Translations under genes and position numbers: made by a program
Shown here: positions 42,387 through 50,622 of the stretch, piece after piece
Layout: every line of letters starts with the position of its first letter
Position numbering within the stretch: the stretch's first letter is position 1
Notes under the pieces: model-generated
The model's input: the letters and a program-made list of their open reading frames with translations, nothing else
Told to the model about the DNA's origin: nothing
Database searches by the model: none
Source: Pseudomonas sp. ADAK18
GTDB taxonomy: Bacteria; Pseudomonadota; Gammaproteobacteria; Pseudomonadales; Pseudomonadaceae
Length of the DNA: 64,000 bases
Direction of reading: 5' to 3'
Assembly (NCBI RefSeq): GCF_012935695.1
Contig: NZ_CP052859.1
Location: 4,257,001 to 4,321,000, forward strand

Positions 42387-43089
42387 GGTGGAAGAGTTCC
42401 TGATTATCAGAAGAAGTGTTGAAAGAGGTGGCGTTGGCGGCCATGCCCTGAGGCAGTTGGGCCAGCAGCGCAGGCACTTCGGCAAAGGTGTCGAAGCGCG
42501 CGTAAGGGATGTTGTTGGTTTCGCAATACTCGGCCAGGCTGCCTTTGGCGAAGACGAAGTCGGCAGTGGACGCCACACACATGTCTGACTTGCCGTCGCC
42601 GATCACCAGCACGCGTTTGTTGCGCGGGGTGGATTTGCACTTGCAGTTACCGGACGCGGCACGGCAGGCGTCGCTGGAGTACGGGAAGTCGATGCGCCAG
42701 CTGTTCTGGTCGACCTGACGCAGGCGGTTGGCGAGGATCGGCAGCAAAGTCACGTAGTTGCGCGACAGAATCCGCGCAATGCCTTGCTCGATACCGTCGC
42801 TGACCACTTCGATGGAGGCACCCAGGCCGATGACGTGATCGACGAAGTCCGGGAAGTCGGGATCGATTTCGACGCTGTCGAAGTACGCCAGCAATTCGGC
42901 CGGGGTCGCCTTGATCAGGGCCAATTGGCGGCTCAGGCATTCGCGGGAGCCGATATGCCCATCCAGCCATTCCTGTTCGATGGTTTCCCACTCGGGGCCG
43001 GCGAAACGTTGGAGGACGTTGTCGATGACATCGGTAGGGGTGATGGTCCCGTCGAAGTCACACACGATATGCCAGTGGATCATCTGCAT
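42379..43089 (-). CDS. HAD-superfamily phosphatase, MtnX/SerB-like
   Basis: 236-residue haloacid dehalogenase-type phosphatase, subclass IB. Motif I CDFDGTITPTD contains the nucleophile and acid Asp. Motif II is EVVSDGIE and motif III VIGDGKSDMC. A cysteine-bearing insert (CRAASGNCKCKS) is like that in MtnX enzymes. First gene of the operon, only about 35 nt after the predicted sigma-54 transcription start. Likely dephosphorylates a small metabolite in the pathway with the aminotransferase. A methionine-salvage role is unlikely because no other mtn gene is nearby. Confidence 0.85.
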   Translation of the reverse strand: MQMIHWHIVCDFDGTITPTDVIDNVLQRFAGPEWETIEQEWLDGHIGSRECLSRQLALIKATPAELLAYFDSVEIDPDFPDFVDHVIGLGASIEVVSDGIEQGIARILSRNYVTLLPILANRLRQVDQNSWRIDFPYSSDACRAASGNCKCKSTPRNKRVLVIGDGKSDMCVASTADFVFAKGSLAEYCETNNIPYARFDTFAEVPALLAQLPQGMAANATSFNTSSDNQELFHHV

Positions 43090-43134
43090 TTACCTATTGG
43101 GTAGGAACGCGCTGTTGCGCTTGCAGAGGGATAG

Positions 43135-43150
43135 AGCATGGAGTGTGCCA
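43135..43150 (-). promoter_or_regulatory. Sigma-54 promoter of the six-gene operon
   Basis: On the minus strand, TGGCACACTCCATGCT matches TGGCACGN4TTGCW with two mismatches and exact GG-N10-GC spacing. It places transcription start near 43124, about 35 nt before the phosphatase gene. The -12 part (ATGCT) is the same as in the aatJ promoter. Confidence 0.8.
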
Positions 43151-43213
43151 AGTGCGCCAACACCTGATAACACGGGGCTCGCGGGGCTTTTTCTTTTGAA
43201 TGTGTCGTAAACA

Positions 43214-43239
43214 GCTACAATTTTTGTAGCTTGCTACAA
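43214..43239. promoter_or_regulatory. GCTACAA palindrome cluster (candidate enhancer)
   Basis: Three copies of the 7-mer GCTACAA alternate in orientation: GCTACAA, TTT, TTGTAGC, TT, GCTACAA. The last two form a perfect 16-bp palindrome TTGTAGCTTGCTACAA. It lies 64-90 nt upstream of the sigma-54 -24 element, a normal enhancer position. It also lies 75-100 nt before the divergent mipA-like gene, so either may be the target. Confidence 0.65.
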
Positions 43240-43312
43240 ACAAGATGAGTGCTTGCACAGGTAGCGCCCTTCGCGCGTTCATGCGCGCATGTTCAGATAA
43301 GGAAAACGTTCC

Positions 43313-44083
43313 ATGTTCAGGGTTACCTCTGCTGTATTCGCCGGCCTGCTTGGCCTGTGGGGCTTTTCAGGCACCGCAATGGCGGACGGGATTACCGGTG
43401 AAGCAGGCCTGGGTATCAGTTATCAGCCCCACGATCCCACCGGCAGCCGTTATGAAACCGTGCCTGTTCCGTATTTCGACCTGGATTGGGGAGATGTCAG
43501 TCTTGGTACCGACGACGGCTTGACCTGGAGCGCCCTCAACACCAACGGTCTCAGCGCCGGCCCCTACATCAATTACCTGCCGGGACGCACCGCCAACGGT
43601 TCGCTGCGGGGCTTGCGCAACGTGTCGAACATGGCCGAGATCGGCGGCTTTATCCAATACGCGCCCGCCGACTTTTGGCGGGTCTACGCCCAAGTGGGTC
43701 GGGCCGTCGGCGGTGGTCATGATCAAAGTGGCGTGCTGGGCAAGGTCGGCGGCGAACTGGGTTACCCCCTGGGTGGCGGGATCATCGGCAGCAGCAGCCT
43801 GATGGCGCACTTTGCCGATGGGCGCCAGGCCCAGACCTATTTTGGCGTCGACGCTAACGAATCCGCGGCTTCCGGCTTTCGCCCCTACAACGCCAGCGGC
43901 GGCTTCCAGAACCTGACATTGACCCAGAGCTTCGAGTTTCCCCTCGCGCCCAACTGGTCGCTGCTGACCAGTGCCAGTTGGGTACACCTGGTGGGTTCGG
44001 CGGCAGACAGCAGCATCGTCAAGCAGACCGGGGATGTGAACCAGGGCCAGGTACAGACGGCCATCAGCTACAAATTCGATTAA
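43313..44083 (+). CDS. MipA/OmpV family outer membrane protein
   Basis: 256-residue beta-barrel protein. A signal peptide ends GTAMADG near residue 25. The rest alternates short hydrophobic and polar strands, ending in YKFD with the C-terminal aromatic typical of barrel insertion. MipA/OmpV proteins are scaffold or porin-like and often lie next to two-component systems. This one is divergent from the six-gene operon across 223 nt that holds its sigma-54 promoter and repeat cluster. Function here unknown; possibly an outer-membrane route for the operon's product or signal (inference). Confidence 0.85.
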   Translation: MFRVTSAVFAGLLGLWGFSGTAMADGITGEAGLGISYQPHDPTGSRYETVPVPYFDLDWGDVSLGTDDGLTWSALNTNGLSAGPYINYLPGRTANGSLRGLRNVSNMAEIGGFIQYAPADFWRVYAQVGRAVGGGHDQSGVLGKVGGELGYPLGGGIIGSSSLMAHFADGRQAQTYFGVDANESAASGFRPYNASGGFQNLTLTQSFEFPLAPNWSLLTSASWVHLVGSAADSSIVKQTGDVNQGQVQTAISYKFD

Positions 44084-44155
44084 TACATAACTTTTTACAA
44101 ATTGGTCTGAGCTTTGCAACGACGCCCCGGAATTCATTTCCTCAGGACGTTATTC

Positions 44156-45022
44156 ATGGCTCGCCCCGCTTATCGCCTGCTCGCCCATTCGCTGTGGGAC
44201 CTGGTTCCCATTGCGCTGGGCGTGGCGCATTTCGCTTTTGTCATCTGGTTGGTAACGGCTTTCCACAGCCTGTCCTGGTGGGCCATCGTGCCCCTGGCAC
44301 TGGTGTATGCCGTCAGCCTGTCGTGGAGCATCAACAGCATTTCCCATAACCAGATTCACAACGCCTACTTCACCCAGGCCTGGATGAACCGTGGGTTCGA
44401 TCTGCTGCTGTCAGTGACCATCGGTTTCTCGCAAACGCTCTACCGTGATATCCACAATCGCCATCACCGTGGCAACTCCGACCTGCCGGGGCCGAACGGC
44501 CAAACCATCGACCCGCTGTCGATCTACTTGCGAGGCAAGGACGGCCAGCCCGAAAACCCTTGGGCCTACACGTTCCTCAGCTTTTTCCGCGACGACCCCA
44601 AGCCGTTCTATGAGGAAATGAAGCGCAAACGCCCGGCGGATGCCCGCTGGGTCAAAGTGGAGATCTACGTGACGGTGGCGTTCTACATCGCCCTGGCGTT
44701 TTACAACTGGCAGGCGGTGCTCTGGCTGTTGCCGTTCTGGTATTTGGGCCAATGCCTGTCGTCCCTCAACGGCTACTACGAGCACTTCGGCGGCAACCCG
44801 GACTTGCCGATTGCCTGGGGTGTGAGTTCTTACAGCGTGCTGTACAACCTGATCTGGATGAACAACGGCTACCACGCCGAGCACCACTACCGGCCGAAGA
44901 TGCATTGGACGAAAATGAAGGCGTTTCACCGCGAGATTGCTCAGCAGCAGCGTGAGGCGGGGGTGAAAGATATTCCGGTGTCCCATGGCCTGGGATTTTT
45001 GGTGGCTCACCGTAAACCCTGA
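44156..45022 (+). CDS. Membrane fatty acid desaturase-type protein
   Basis: 288-residue integral membrane di-iron enzyme of the fatty acid desaturase/hydroxylase group. Hydrophobic helices lie at about 12-55 and 175-200. Histidine boxes are HNQIHN, HNRHHRGNSD and NNGYHAEHHYRPKMHW, together enough to bind two iron ions. I start at the ATG at 44156; the frame opens 14 codons earlier. Its last 36 codons form the left part of a 312-bp unit that is repeated twice more downstream. Exact substrate (lipid, sterol-like or carotenoid) cannot be told. Confidence 0.85.
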   Translation: MARPAYRLLAHSLWDLVPIALGVAHFAFVIWLVTAFHSLSWWAIVPLALVYAVSLSWSINSISHNQIHNAYFTQAWMNRGFDLLLSVTIGFSQTLYRDIHNRHHRGNSDLPGPNGQTIDPLSIYLRGKDGQPENPWAYTFLSFFRDDPKPFYEEMKRKRPADARWVKVEIYVTVAFYIALAFYNWQAVLWLLPFWYLGQCLSSLNGYYEHFGGNPDLPIAWGVSSYSVLYNLIWMNNGYHAEHHYRPKMHWTKMKAFHREIAQQQREAGVKDIPVSHGLGFLVAHRKP

Positions 45023-45848
45023 TCTGAAACCGCTCCCATTGTGGCGAGCGGGCTTGCCCGCGTTGGGCTGCGAAGCAGCCCCATTAAGCCCCCCGCATTC
45101 ATTCAGATAGAGCTCGGTATCAGGTTTTAGGGCTGCTGCGCAGCCCAACGCGGGCAAGCCCGCTCGCCACAGGGATCGAGGTTAGTTCTCTTCACCCTCA
45201 GCCAACAACACAATCCCGCCGATAAAATGAAGGCGTTTCACCGCGAGATTGCCCAGCAGCAGCGTGAGGCGGGGGTGAAAGATATTCCGGTGTCCCATGG
45301 ACTGGGTTTTTTGGTGGCTCACCGTAAACCCTGATCTGAAACCGCTCCCATTGTGGCGAGCGGGCTTGCCCGCGTTGGGCTGCGAAGCAGCCCCATTAAG
45401 ATCCCAGCATTCATTCAGATAGAGCTCGGTATCAGGTTTTAGGGCTGCTGCGCAGCCCAACGCTGGGCAAGCCCGCTCGCCACAGGGATCGTGGTTAGTT
45501 CTCTTCACCCTCAGCCAACAACGCAATCCCGCCGATAAAATGAAGGCGTTTCACCGCGAGATTGCTCAGCAGCAGCGTGAGGCGGGGGTGAAAGATATTC
45601 CGGTGTCCCATGGCCTGGGATTTTTGGTGGCTCACCGTAAACCCTGATCTGAAACCGCTCCCATTGTGGCGAGCGGGCTTGCCCGCGTTGGGCTGCGAAG
45701 CAGCCCCATTAAGATCCCAGCATTCATTCAGATAGAGCTAGATATTAGGTTTTAGGGCTGCTGCGCAGCCCAACGCGGGCAAGCCCGCTCGCCACAGGGG
45801 TCGTGGTTAGTTCTCTTCACCCTCAGCCAACAACACAATCCCGCCAAT
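44912..45848. repeat. 312-bp tandem triplication across a convergent gene junction
   Basis: Three direct copies: 44912-45223, 45224-45536 and 45537-45848. Each holds the last 36 codons of the desaturase gene, a REP inverted pair (GTGGCGAGCGGGCTTGCCCG facing its complement) and the last 14 codons of the convergent transporter gene. The desaturase uses copy 1 and the transporter uses copy 3, so both genes stay intact. Copies differ at scattered bases (for example CCGCCGAT in copies 1 and 2, CCGCCAAT in copy 3). The middle and third copies of the desaturase tail form 35-codon orphan fragments starting at ATG, without a ribosome site. Confidence 0.95.
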
Positions 45849-46229
45849 AATCACCGCCACGCCCACCCAGTGTAGAAAGCTGATGTGCTCACCCAGGCCC
45901 AGCCAGGAACCGAGTAACACCACCACAAACACCAACGAACTCAGCGGAAACGCCAGGGACAGGCTACTGCGGCGCAAAATCAGCATCCACACAAAAAACG
46001 CGCCGATATAGCTGCCAATGGCCGCCAGGATTCCCGGGTTTCTCGCCACATCCCACAACCATTGCAGGGTGAAGTCCATCTGCCCCAGTTGATCGCCGGC
46101 CACTTTGGTGAATAGTTGCCCGGCACTTTCGGTACAAATCAGCAACGCCCACAGCACCACGGTACCCAGGCGCCCGTGCAGCCAGCCCTCGGGGCGAACG
46201 GGGCTCATGGAAATATTCTCTGAGTTCAT
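45807..46229 (-). CDS. Half-size DMT-superfamily transporter, second subunit
   Basis: 140-residue protein with four predicted helices (SMR/EamA half size). Helices include VVLWALLICTESAGQLF and the C-terminal WVGVAVIIGGIVLLAE. It resembles ArnE/ArnF-type paired small transporters. I start at the ATG at 46229 (MNSENISMSPVRPEG), which overlaps the upstream partner by 4 nt; ATG at 46207 is an alternative. Together with the partner it probably forms a heterodimer. Its 3' end is the right-hand limit of the tandem triplication. Substrate unknown. Confidence 0.82.
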   Translation of the reverse strand: MNSENISMSPVRPEGWLHGRLGTVVLWALLICTESAGQLFTKVAGDQLGQMDFTLQWLWDVARNPGILAAIGSYIGAFFVWMLILRRSSLSLAFPLSSLVFVVVLLGSWLGLGEHISFLHWVGVAVIIGGIVLLAEGEEN

Positions 46230-46606
46230 GCTTGCGTCCCTGAAATAGCCACCAGCATGACGCCGGCCGTGATCACGAAAGTGCCCAACCAGCGTCGGCG
46301 GCTGACGGTTTCCCCGAGTACTACCTTGCCGGCAAGCACTACGCCGCAATACGCCAGCGCCGCTGCCGGAAACAGCAGGCTCAATGGCGCGCGGGACAAG
46401 GCTTCGAGCCAGACAAAAAATTCAATGGCGTAGGCGGCAATACCCGCCCACAGCAAGGGTGCGTTAAACACCTGCCCCCAGAATGCATTCAGGCGAAAAC
46501 CGCCCTCCAGTTCCGGCAGGCGATCCAGGCCCAATTTGAAACACAGTTGACCGATCACATCGAGCACGATGGAAAAGGCCACCAACAGCACCACAGTCAG
46601 GGTCAC
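46226..46606 (-). CDS. Half-size DMT-superfamily transporter, first subunit
   Basis: 126-residue protein with four helices (LTVVLLVAFSIVLDVIGQL at the start; RRRWLGTFVITAGVMLVAI at the end), the other half of the pair. Both halves have the GQL(C/F)xK motif in helix 1 of the DMT fold. It overlaps the arginase-like gene by 4 nt and the second transporter by 4 nt, so three genes form one coupled operon. Export of a product or substrate of the enzyme is plausible but not shown. Confidence 0.82.
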   Translation of the reverse strand: MTLTVVLLVAFSIVLDVIGQLCFKLGLDRLPELEGGFRLNAFWGQVFNAPLLWAGIAAYAIEFFVWLEALSRAPLSLLFPAAALAYCGVVLAGKVVLGETVSRRRWLGTFVITAGVMLVAISGTQA

Positions 46607-47568
46607 GGGAACAGCTCCTCAAACAGATTGATCAACGCTTCGTTGGTCGCCGAATTGCGCAGCAAGTCTTCATCACTCCAGCGTTCGGCGGGGGGTTGGT
46701 CAGACTTGGCTTCCCAGCGTTTGAGCGCATTACTGAAGGCCGGCTGGGCAAACTCGCCACACACGTCGATGCCGATGATCCGCTTGCTCGCCGCCAGTGC
46801 CCGCAGGGCTTGCAGCAAATGGGTCAGGCGCATGCCGCCTTGATCCCAGTTGGTGGCAGCGTCTTCGCTGGCGAGCACGTCCTTGTCGATGGTGATCCAG
46901 ATCGCCTCGGTGGGCAGACTGGCGATCATCTGCGTCAGGAACGTAGCCCAGTCCAGCTCAGCCAGGTTGCGCCAATGCAGATGGTCTTCCTGTTGCTCGT
47001 GGCCTGCGCCATCGCCGACCCGGCCCCAGACTTTCGACGGCGGGTGCTGCCAGGGAAATAGCTGCAAATCCCCGCGTTTCAGGGCGCCGAGATTGCCGCC
47101 ACGCAGTTGTGGGTTGTGCAAATCATCGCTGCACGGCCCGAGCGTGACGATGCGCTTGATGGCCGGCATTTTCAGCGCCCGGTTGACCCATGAGCCGCAG
47201 TGGCGACGAGGCGCAAAACGGACCCAGTCGGGGTGGTTATCGAAGTGAATCAGGCTGATGGGTTCTTTGAGATCAGCGAGAAAGGCCGGTGTCAGGTGAT
47301 GGTAATCACCGGACCCGACGAAGAAGATTTCCGGCCTTGCGCCGGTAGGCCGGGGCCGCTGGGCCAGACGTTCGGCAAACCGCTTGTAGGTTTTTTCGGT
47401 GGACCACAGGCGCAGTTTCGGGCCCAGGTCCAGCAAGTCCATGCGCGTGGCAAGGCCACTGGCAAGACGCCGGGCAATCGGATCCTGAGCCGTGAGGCTG
47501 TGGTCGAGGTCAAGAATGTTCAAGGAAATATTTCCCCCTGGCAGCGCCCCTCCAGACACCGGCTTCAT
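46603..47568 (-). CDS. Arginase-fold (ureohydrolase family) protein
   Basis: About 321 residues. Metal-binding motifs of the arginase/agmatinase/formiminoglutamase fold can be seen in modified form: GSGDYHHLTP (for GGDHS), HFDNHPDW (for DAHxD) and TIDKDVLASED (for SxDxDxxDP). That leaves enough Asp and His for a two-metal site. The start is uncertain: ATG at 47568, GTG at 47571, or TTG at 47523 preceded by GGGGGA, which would begin LNILDLDHSL. First gene of an operon with two half-size transporters. Substrate unknown; a divergent branch of the family. Confidence 0.75.
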   Translation of the reverse strand: MKPVSGGALPGGNISLNILDLDHSLTAQDPIARRLASGLATRMDLLDLGPKLRLWSTEKTYKRFAERLAQRPRPTGARPEIFFVGSGDYHHLTPAFLADLKEPISLIHFDNHPDWVRFAPRRHCGSWVNRALKMPAIKRIVTLGPCSDDLHNPQLRGGNLGALKRGDLQLFPWQHPPSKVWGRVGDGAGHEQQEDHLHWRNLAELDWATFLTQMIASLPTEAIWITIDKDVLASEDAATNWDQGGMRLTHLLQALRALAASKRIIGIDVCGEFAQPAFSNALKRWEAKSDQPPAERWSDEDLLRNSATNEALINLFEELFP

Positions 47569-47655
47569 CACTCATGAACGCCGGCCGAATGGGCTTTAGG
47601 GGATGAATGCAAGGGACGGGCCAGCGGTGAAGCAAACGCTGCTATGGAGAACACC

Positions 47656-47706
47656 GGAGATCAAAAAGTGTGGGAGCGGGCTTGCTCGCTCCCACATTTT
47701 GATCTC
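47656..47706. repeat. Perfect inverted REP hairpin
   Basis: GGAGATCAAAA at the left and TTTTGATCTCC at the right enclose GTGTGGGAGCG...CGCTCCCACA. The full 51-nt stem-loop could terminate transcription in either direction between the DsbA-like gene and the arginase-like gene. Confidence 0.88.
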
Positions 47707-47715
47707 CATGGATCC

Positions 47716-48369
47716 TCAGGCCTTGGCTTCGCTGATGATTTGCCGAATCGCACCGACAAAAGCTTCCGGCGGCTGACCGCCGCTGACCGCGTACTGGTCG
47801 TTGAAGACAATGGTCGGCACTGAGCTCACGCCACGGGACACCCACAACTGCTCTTGCTCGCGAACATCGGCGGCGTATTCATCGCAGGCCAGGATTTCTT
47901 CTGCACGCTTGCGATCAAGGCCGACACTTTCAGCAATCGTCGCCAGGGTAGCGTGATCGGAAGGATTCTGCTGATCGGTGAAGTACGCCTTGAACAGCGC
48001 CTCCTTGAGGTTGTACTGCAAGCCCTCAAGCCCGGCCCAATGCAGCAGGCGGTGGGCGTCGAAGGTGTTGTAGATACGGCTTTGGCCATCGGTGCGAAAA
48101 GCGAAGCCAACTTCGGCACCCCGGTCGCGAATCATCGCCCGGTTGGCCTGGGACTGTTCGGCAGTGGAGCCGTACTTTTCAGTGATGTGCTCGGTGATGT
48201 TCTGCCCTTCGGCAGGCATGTTGGGGTTCAGCTCGAAGGGCTGGAAGTGGATCTCGGCCTGCACCTCAGGCCCCAACTGGTCCAGGGCCTCGGTCAGGCC
48301 ACGCAGGCCGATGATGCACCAGGGGCAGGACACGTCGCTGACGAAATCGATTTTCAGGGGAGTACTCAT
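47716..48369 (-). CDS. DsbA-family oxidoreductase (FrnE-like)
   Basis: 217-residue thioredoxin-fold protein with the active motif CPWC at about 14-17 (SDVSCPWCIIGLRGL) and the cis-Pro segment GVSSVPTIVFNDQ. There is no signal peptide, so it acts in the cytoplasm. FrnE-like proteins and 2-hydroxychromene-2-carboxylate isomerases share this fold; the intact CxxC favours a thiol-disulfide role. Single gene, between hairpins, 71 nt from the next gene on the same strand. Confidence 0.9.
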   Translation of the reverse strand: MSTPLKIDFVSDVSCPWCIIGLRGLTEALDQLGPEVQAEIHFQPFELNPNMPAEGQNITEHITEKYGSTAEQSQANRAMIRDRGAEVGFAFRTDGQSRIYNTFDAHRLLHWAGLEGLQYNLKEALFKAYFTDQQNPSDHATLATIAESVGLDRKRAEEILACDEYAADVREQEQLWVSRGVSSVPTIVFNDQYAVSGGQPPEAFVGAIRQIISEAKA

Positions 48370-48430
48370 TTAGGCAACCTCGCAGGCTAAAACGCGCCGG
48401 AAAAGTTGCACCATACACCCGCCCCCTACC

Positions 48431-49450
48431 TCACAAAAGGTTCGCCGGCTCCACTGGATCAATTCGTGCCCAATGCGCCGTGTCTTGCCGATGGGCTTGC
48501 AGGTACGGCAACACCGCCGCCAGCAACGGCGCCTTGAAGGCCTCCTGGAATCGATGAGCCAGGCCCGGGATCAGCCGTAACTGGCTGCCCTGGATGTGCG
48601 CCGCCAGGTGCACGCCATGCATCACCGGCAGCAACGGGTCAGCGGTGCCATGGACCACCAGGGTCGGCACTCGCAATTGATTGAGCAACGGCACCCGGCT
48701 GGGCTCGGCCAGGATCGCCATGATCTGGCGCTTCACGCCTTCGGGGTTAAAGGCACGGTCATACGACAGCGCCGCCTGATGCAGGAGCATCTGGCGATCG
48801 TCCTTCACCTCAGGGCTGCCCAGCGCCGCCAGCAGGTCGGCCTGTTGCTCCAATGCCACTTCGCGATTGGGCGCGCTGCGCCGCGACAACAATTGCACCA
48901 GTGCCGCACTCGGCGCCGGCAGGCCTTCAGCCCCGGAGCTGGTCATGATCAGCGTCAGGCTTTCTACCCGCTGGGGCGCCATGGCCGCCAGGTGTTGGGC
49001 AATCATCCCGCCCATGCTGGCGCCCAGCACGTGGAACTGCTGGACTTGCAGCGCATCCATCAGCCCCAGGGCATCGTCGGCCATGTCGGTCAGGGTGTAG
49101 GGCGCCGCCACCGGCAAGCCTAACTTGTAGCGCAGCACTTCAAACGTCAGATTGGCGCTGGCCGGCGCCTGGCGCCAGGTAGACAAGCCCACATCACGGT
49201 TGTCGTAACGAATCACCCGAAAGCCTTGCTGACACAGGGCGACCACGACTTCGTCGGGCCAGTGAATCAGTTGCCCGCCCAGGCCCATCACCAGCAGCAA
49301 CGCCGGGTCCGAGGCACGGCCAATACTTTGGTAAGCCAGGCTGACTTGTGGCAGGTCGACCCGTTGGGTCGGGACATTGACATCACATCGAGAAGCCGCA
49401 AAGGACGGCAGGCCGAACAACAGCGCGGCCAGAAATAACACTACACGCAT
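48431..49450 (-). CDS. Exported alpha/beta hydrolase next to metR
   Basis: 339-residue alpha/beta hydrolase with signal peptide [20 protein letters not shown]. Seen are [14 protein letters not shown] (oxyanion), nucleophile Ser in [12 protein letters not shown], Asp in [10 protein letters not shown] and His in [10 protein letters not shown] start at the ATG at 49450 because the signal peptide begins there; the frame extends upstream by 36 codons. It is divergent from metR, as PA3586 is near PA3587 (recall). A MetR-like palindrome TGAAGTTTGTTCA lies 44 nt before its start. Likely periplasmic esterase; substrate unknown. Confidence 0.88.
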   Translation of the reverse strand: MRVVLFLAALLFGLPSFAASRCDVNVPTQRVDLPQVSLAYQSIGRASDPALLLVMGLGGQLIHWPDEVVVALCQQGFRVIRYDNRDVGLSTWRQAPASANLTFEVLRYKLGLPVAAPYTLTDMADDALGLMDALQVQQFHVLGASMGGMIAQHLAAMAPQRVESLTLIMTSSGAEGLPAPSAALVQLLSRRSAPNREVALEQQADLLAALGSPEVKDDRQMLLHQAALSYDRAFNPEGVKRQIMAILAEPSRVPLLNQLRVPTLVVHGTADPLLPVMHGVHLAAHIQGSQLRLIPGLAHRFQEAFKAPLLAAVLPYLQAHRQDTAHWARIDPVEPANLL

Positions 49451-49493
49451 GGAAAACACCGAAACGCAGAACCCCAGTAGAGCGCGAGTCTGA

Positions 49494-49506
49494 TGAAGTT
49501 TGTTCA
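49494..49506. promoter_or_regulatory. Candidate MetR binding site
   Basis: TGAAGTTTGTTCA fits the MetR consensus TGAAN5TTCA perfectly at its eight fixed positions. It lies between the divergent hydrolase gene and metR, about 145 nt before metR, and could serve either gene. Confidence 0.6.
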
Positions 49507-49648
49507 AGCGCGCTGCCACAGTTGCGTGACAGTTTGATGAAGGGCGCCCAACGGTCATTGGGGTTAAAGCAGGGCTCGAATGTCGACACCGACGACAACA
49601 TGAGACAAACTCACCCTATTCGTCTTTATCACAAATTATATTCATGGA

Positions 49649-50572
49649 GTGCCCGTGCTCGAAATTCGTCACCTCAAGACCCTGCACGCCTTGCGCGAAG
49701 CCGACAGCCTGGTGGAAGCCGCCGAACGGCTGCACCTGACCCAGTCCGCGCTCTCCCACCAGTTCAAGGAACTTGAGGAGCGCCTGGGCATGCAGCTGTT
49801 CGTGCGCAAGACCAAACCCCTGCGCTTCACCAGCGCCGGCCTGCGCCTGCTGCAACTGGCGGACGCCACCCTGCCCTTGCTGCGCGGCGCCGAGCGGGAC
49901 ATCGCACGCCTGGCCGGAGGCACGGCCGGGCGCCTGCACATGGCCATCGAGTGCCACAGTTGCTTCCAATGGCTGATGCCGACCATCGACCAATTCCGTG
50001 ACGCCTGGCCGGAAGTCGAACTGGACCTGGCCTCCGGGTTTGCCTTCGCTCCGCTACCGGCCCTGGCCCGTGGCGACCTGGACCTGGTGGTGACCTCCGA
50101 TCCGCTGGAGCTGGCGGGCATCACCTACGTACCGCTGTTCACCTACGAAGCGATGCTGGCGGTGGCCAACCAGCACCCGCTGGCAAACAAGCCCTATATC
50201 GTGCCCGACGACTTGCTCAACGAAACCTTGATCATCTACCCCGTGGAGCGCGACCGCCTGGACATCTTCACCCGCTTCCTGGAGCCGGCCGACGTAGAGC
50301 CCGCCCAGGTACGCACCTCGGAACTGACGGTGATGATGATGCAGTTGGTAGCCAGCGGCCGTGGCGTTTGTGGCATGCCACATTGGGCGCTGCATGAATA
50401 CAGCTCGCGGGGTTATGTGAAGGCCAAGCGGCTGGGAGAGAAAGGCCTGTTTGCCACGCTGTATGCGGGGATTCGCGCCGATATGCTGGACGCGCCGTAC
50501 ATGCGCGACTTCTTGCTGACGGCCAAGGACACGTCGTTTTCAACATTGGACGGCGTCAGCGCCGTTCGCTAG
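49649..50572 (+). CDS. metR: LysR-type regulator MetR
   Basis: Activator of methionine synthesis genes that responds to homocysteine. The 307-residue protein has an N-terminal winged helix ([27 protein letters not shown]). The MetR-specific co-inducer domain contains [34 protein letters not shown] and [22 protein letters not shown]. The start is GTG at 49649 with GGAG just before; another GTG lies two codons on. metE, its usual target neighbour in enterics, is not in the window. Confidence 0.95.
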   Translation: MPVLEIRHLKTLHALREADSLVEAAERLHLTQSALSHQFKELEERLGMQLFVRKTKPLRFTSAGLRLLQLADATLPLLRGAERDIARLAGGTAGRLHMAIECHSCFQWLMPTIDQFRDAWPEVELDLASGFAFAPLPALARGDLDLVVTSDPLELAGITYVPLFTYEAMLAVANQHPLANKPYIVPDDLLNETLIIYPVERDRLDIFTRFLEPADVEPAQVRTSELTVMMMQLVASGRGVCGMPHWALHEYSSRGYVKAKRLGEKGLFATLYAGIRADMLDAPYMRDFLLTAKDTSFSTLDGVSAVR

Positions 50573-50622
50573 ACGGGGGCATAACGACAGCTCCCACACA
50601 AATCTGCTTCGCCGCTGAATAA

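Noticed and set aside
43280..43291. Perfect palindrome CATGCGCGCATG before the MipA-like gene
   Set aside because: Short GC-rich palindromes arise easily here, and it has no second copy or promoter context to support a role.
45182..45526. Minus-strand open frame ending like the DMT transporter (IGGIVLLAEGEEN)
   Set aside because: It is a chimera created by the tandem triplication: an antisense desaturase tail and REP sequence joined to the transporter's last codons.
45227..45647. Two 35-codon ATG frames identical to the desaturase C-terminus
   Set aside because: They are fragments in repeat copies 2 and 3, with no ribosome binding site and no independent start of the protein fold.
44912..45848. 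Direct repeats as a possible CRISPR or integron array
   Set aside because: Units of 312 bp abut directly without spacers and are made of gene ends plus REP elements.
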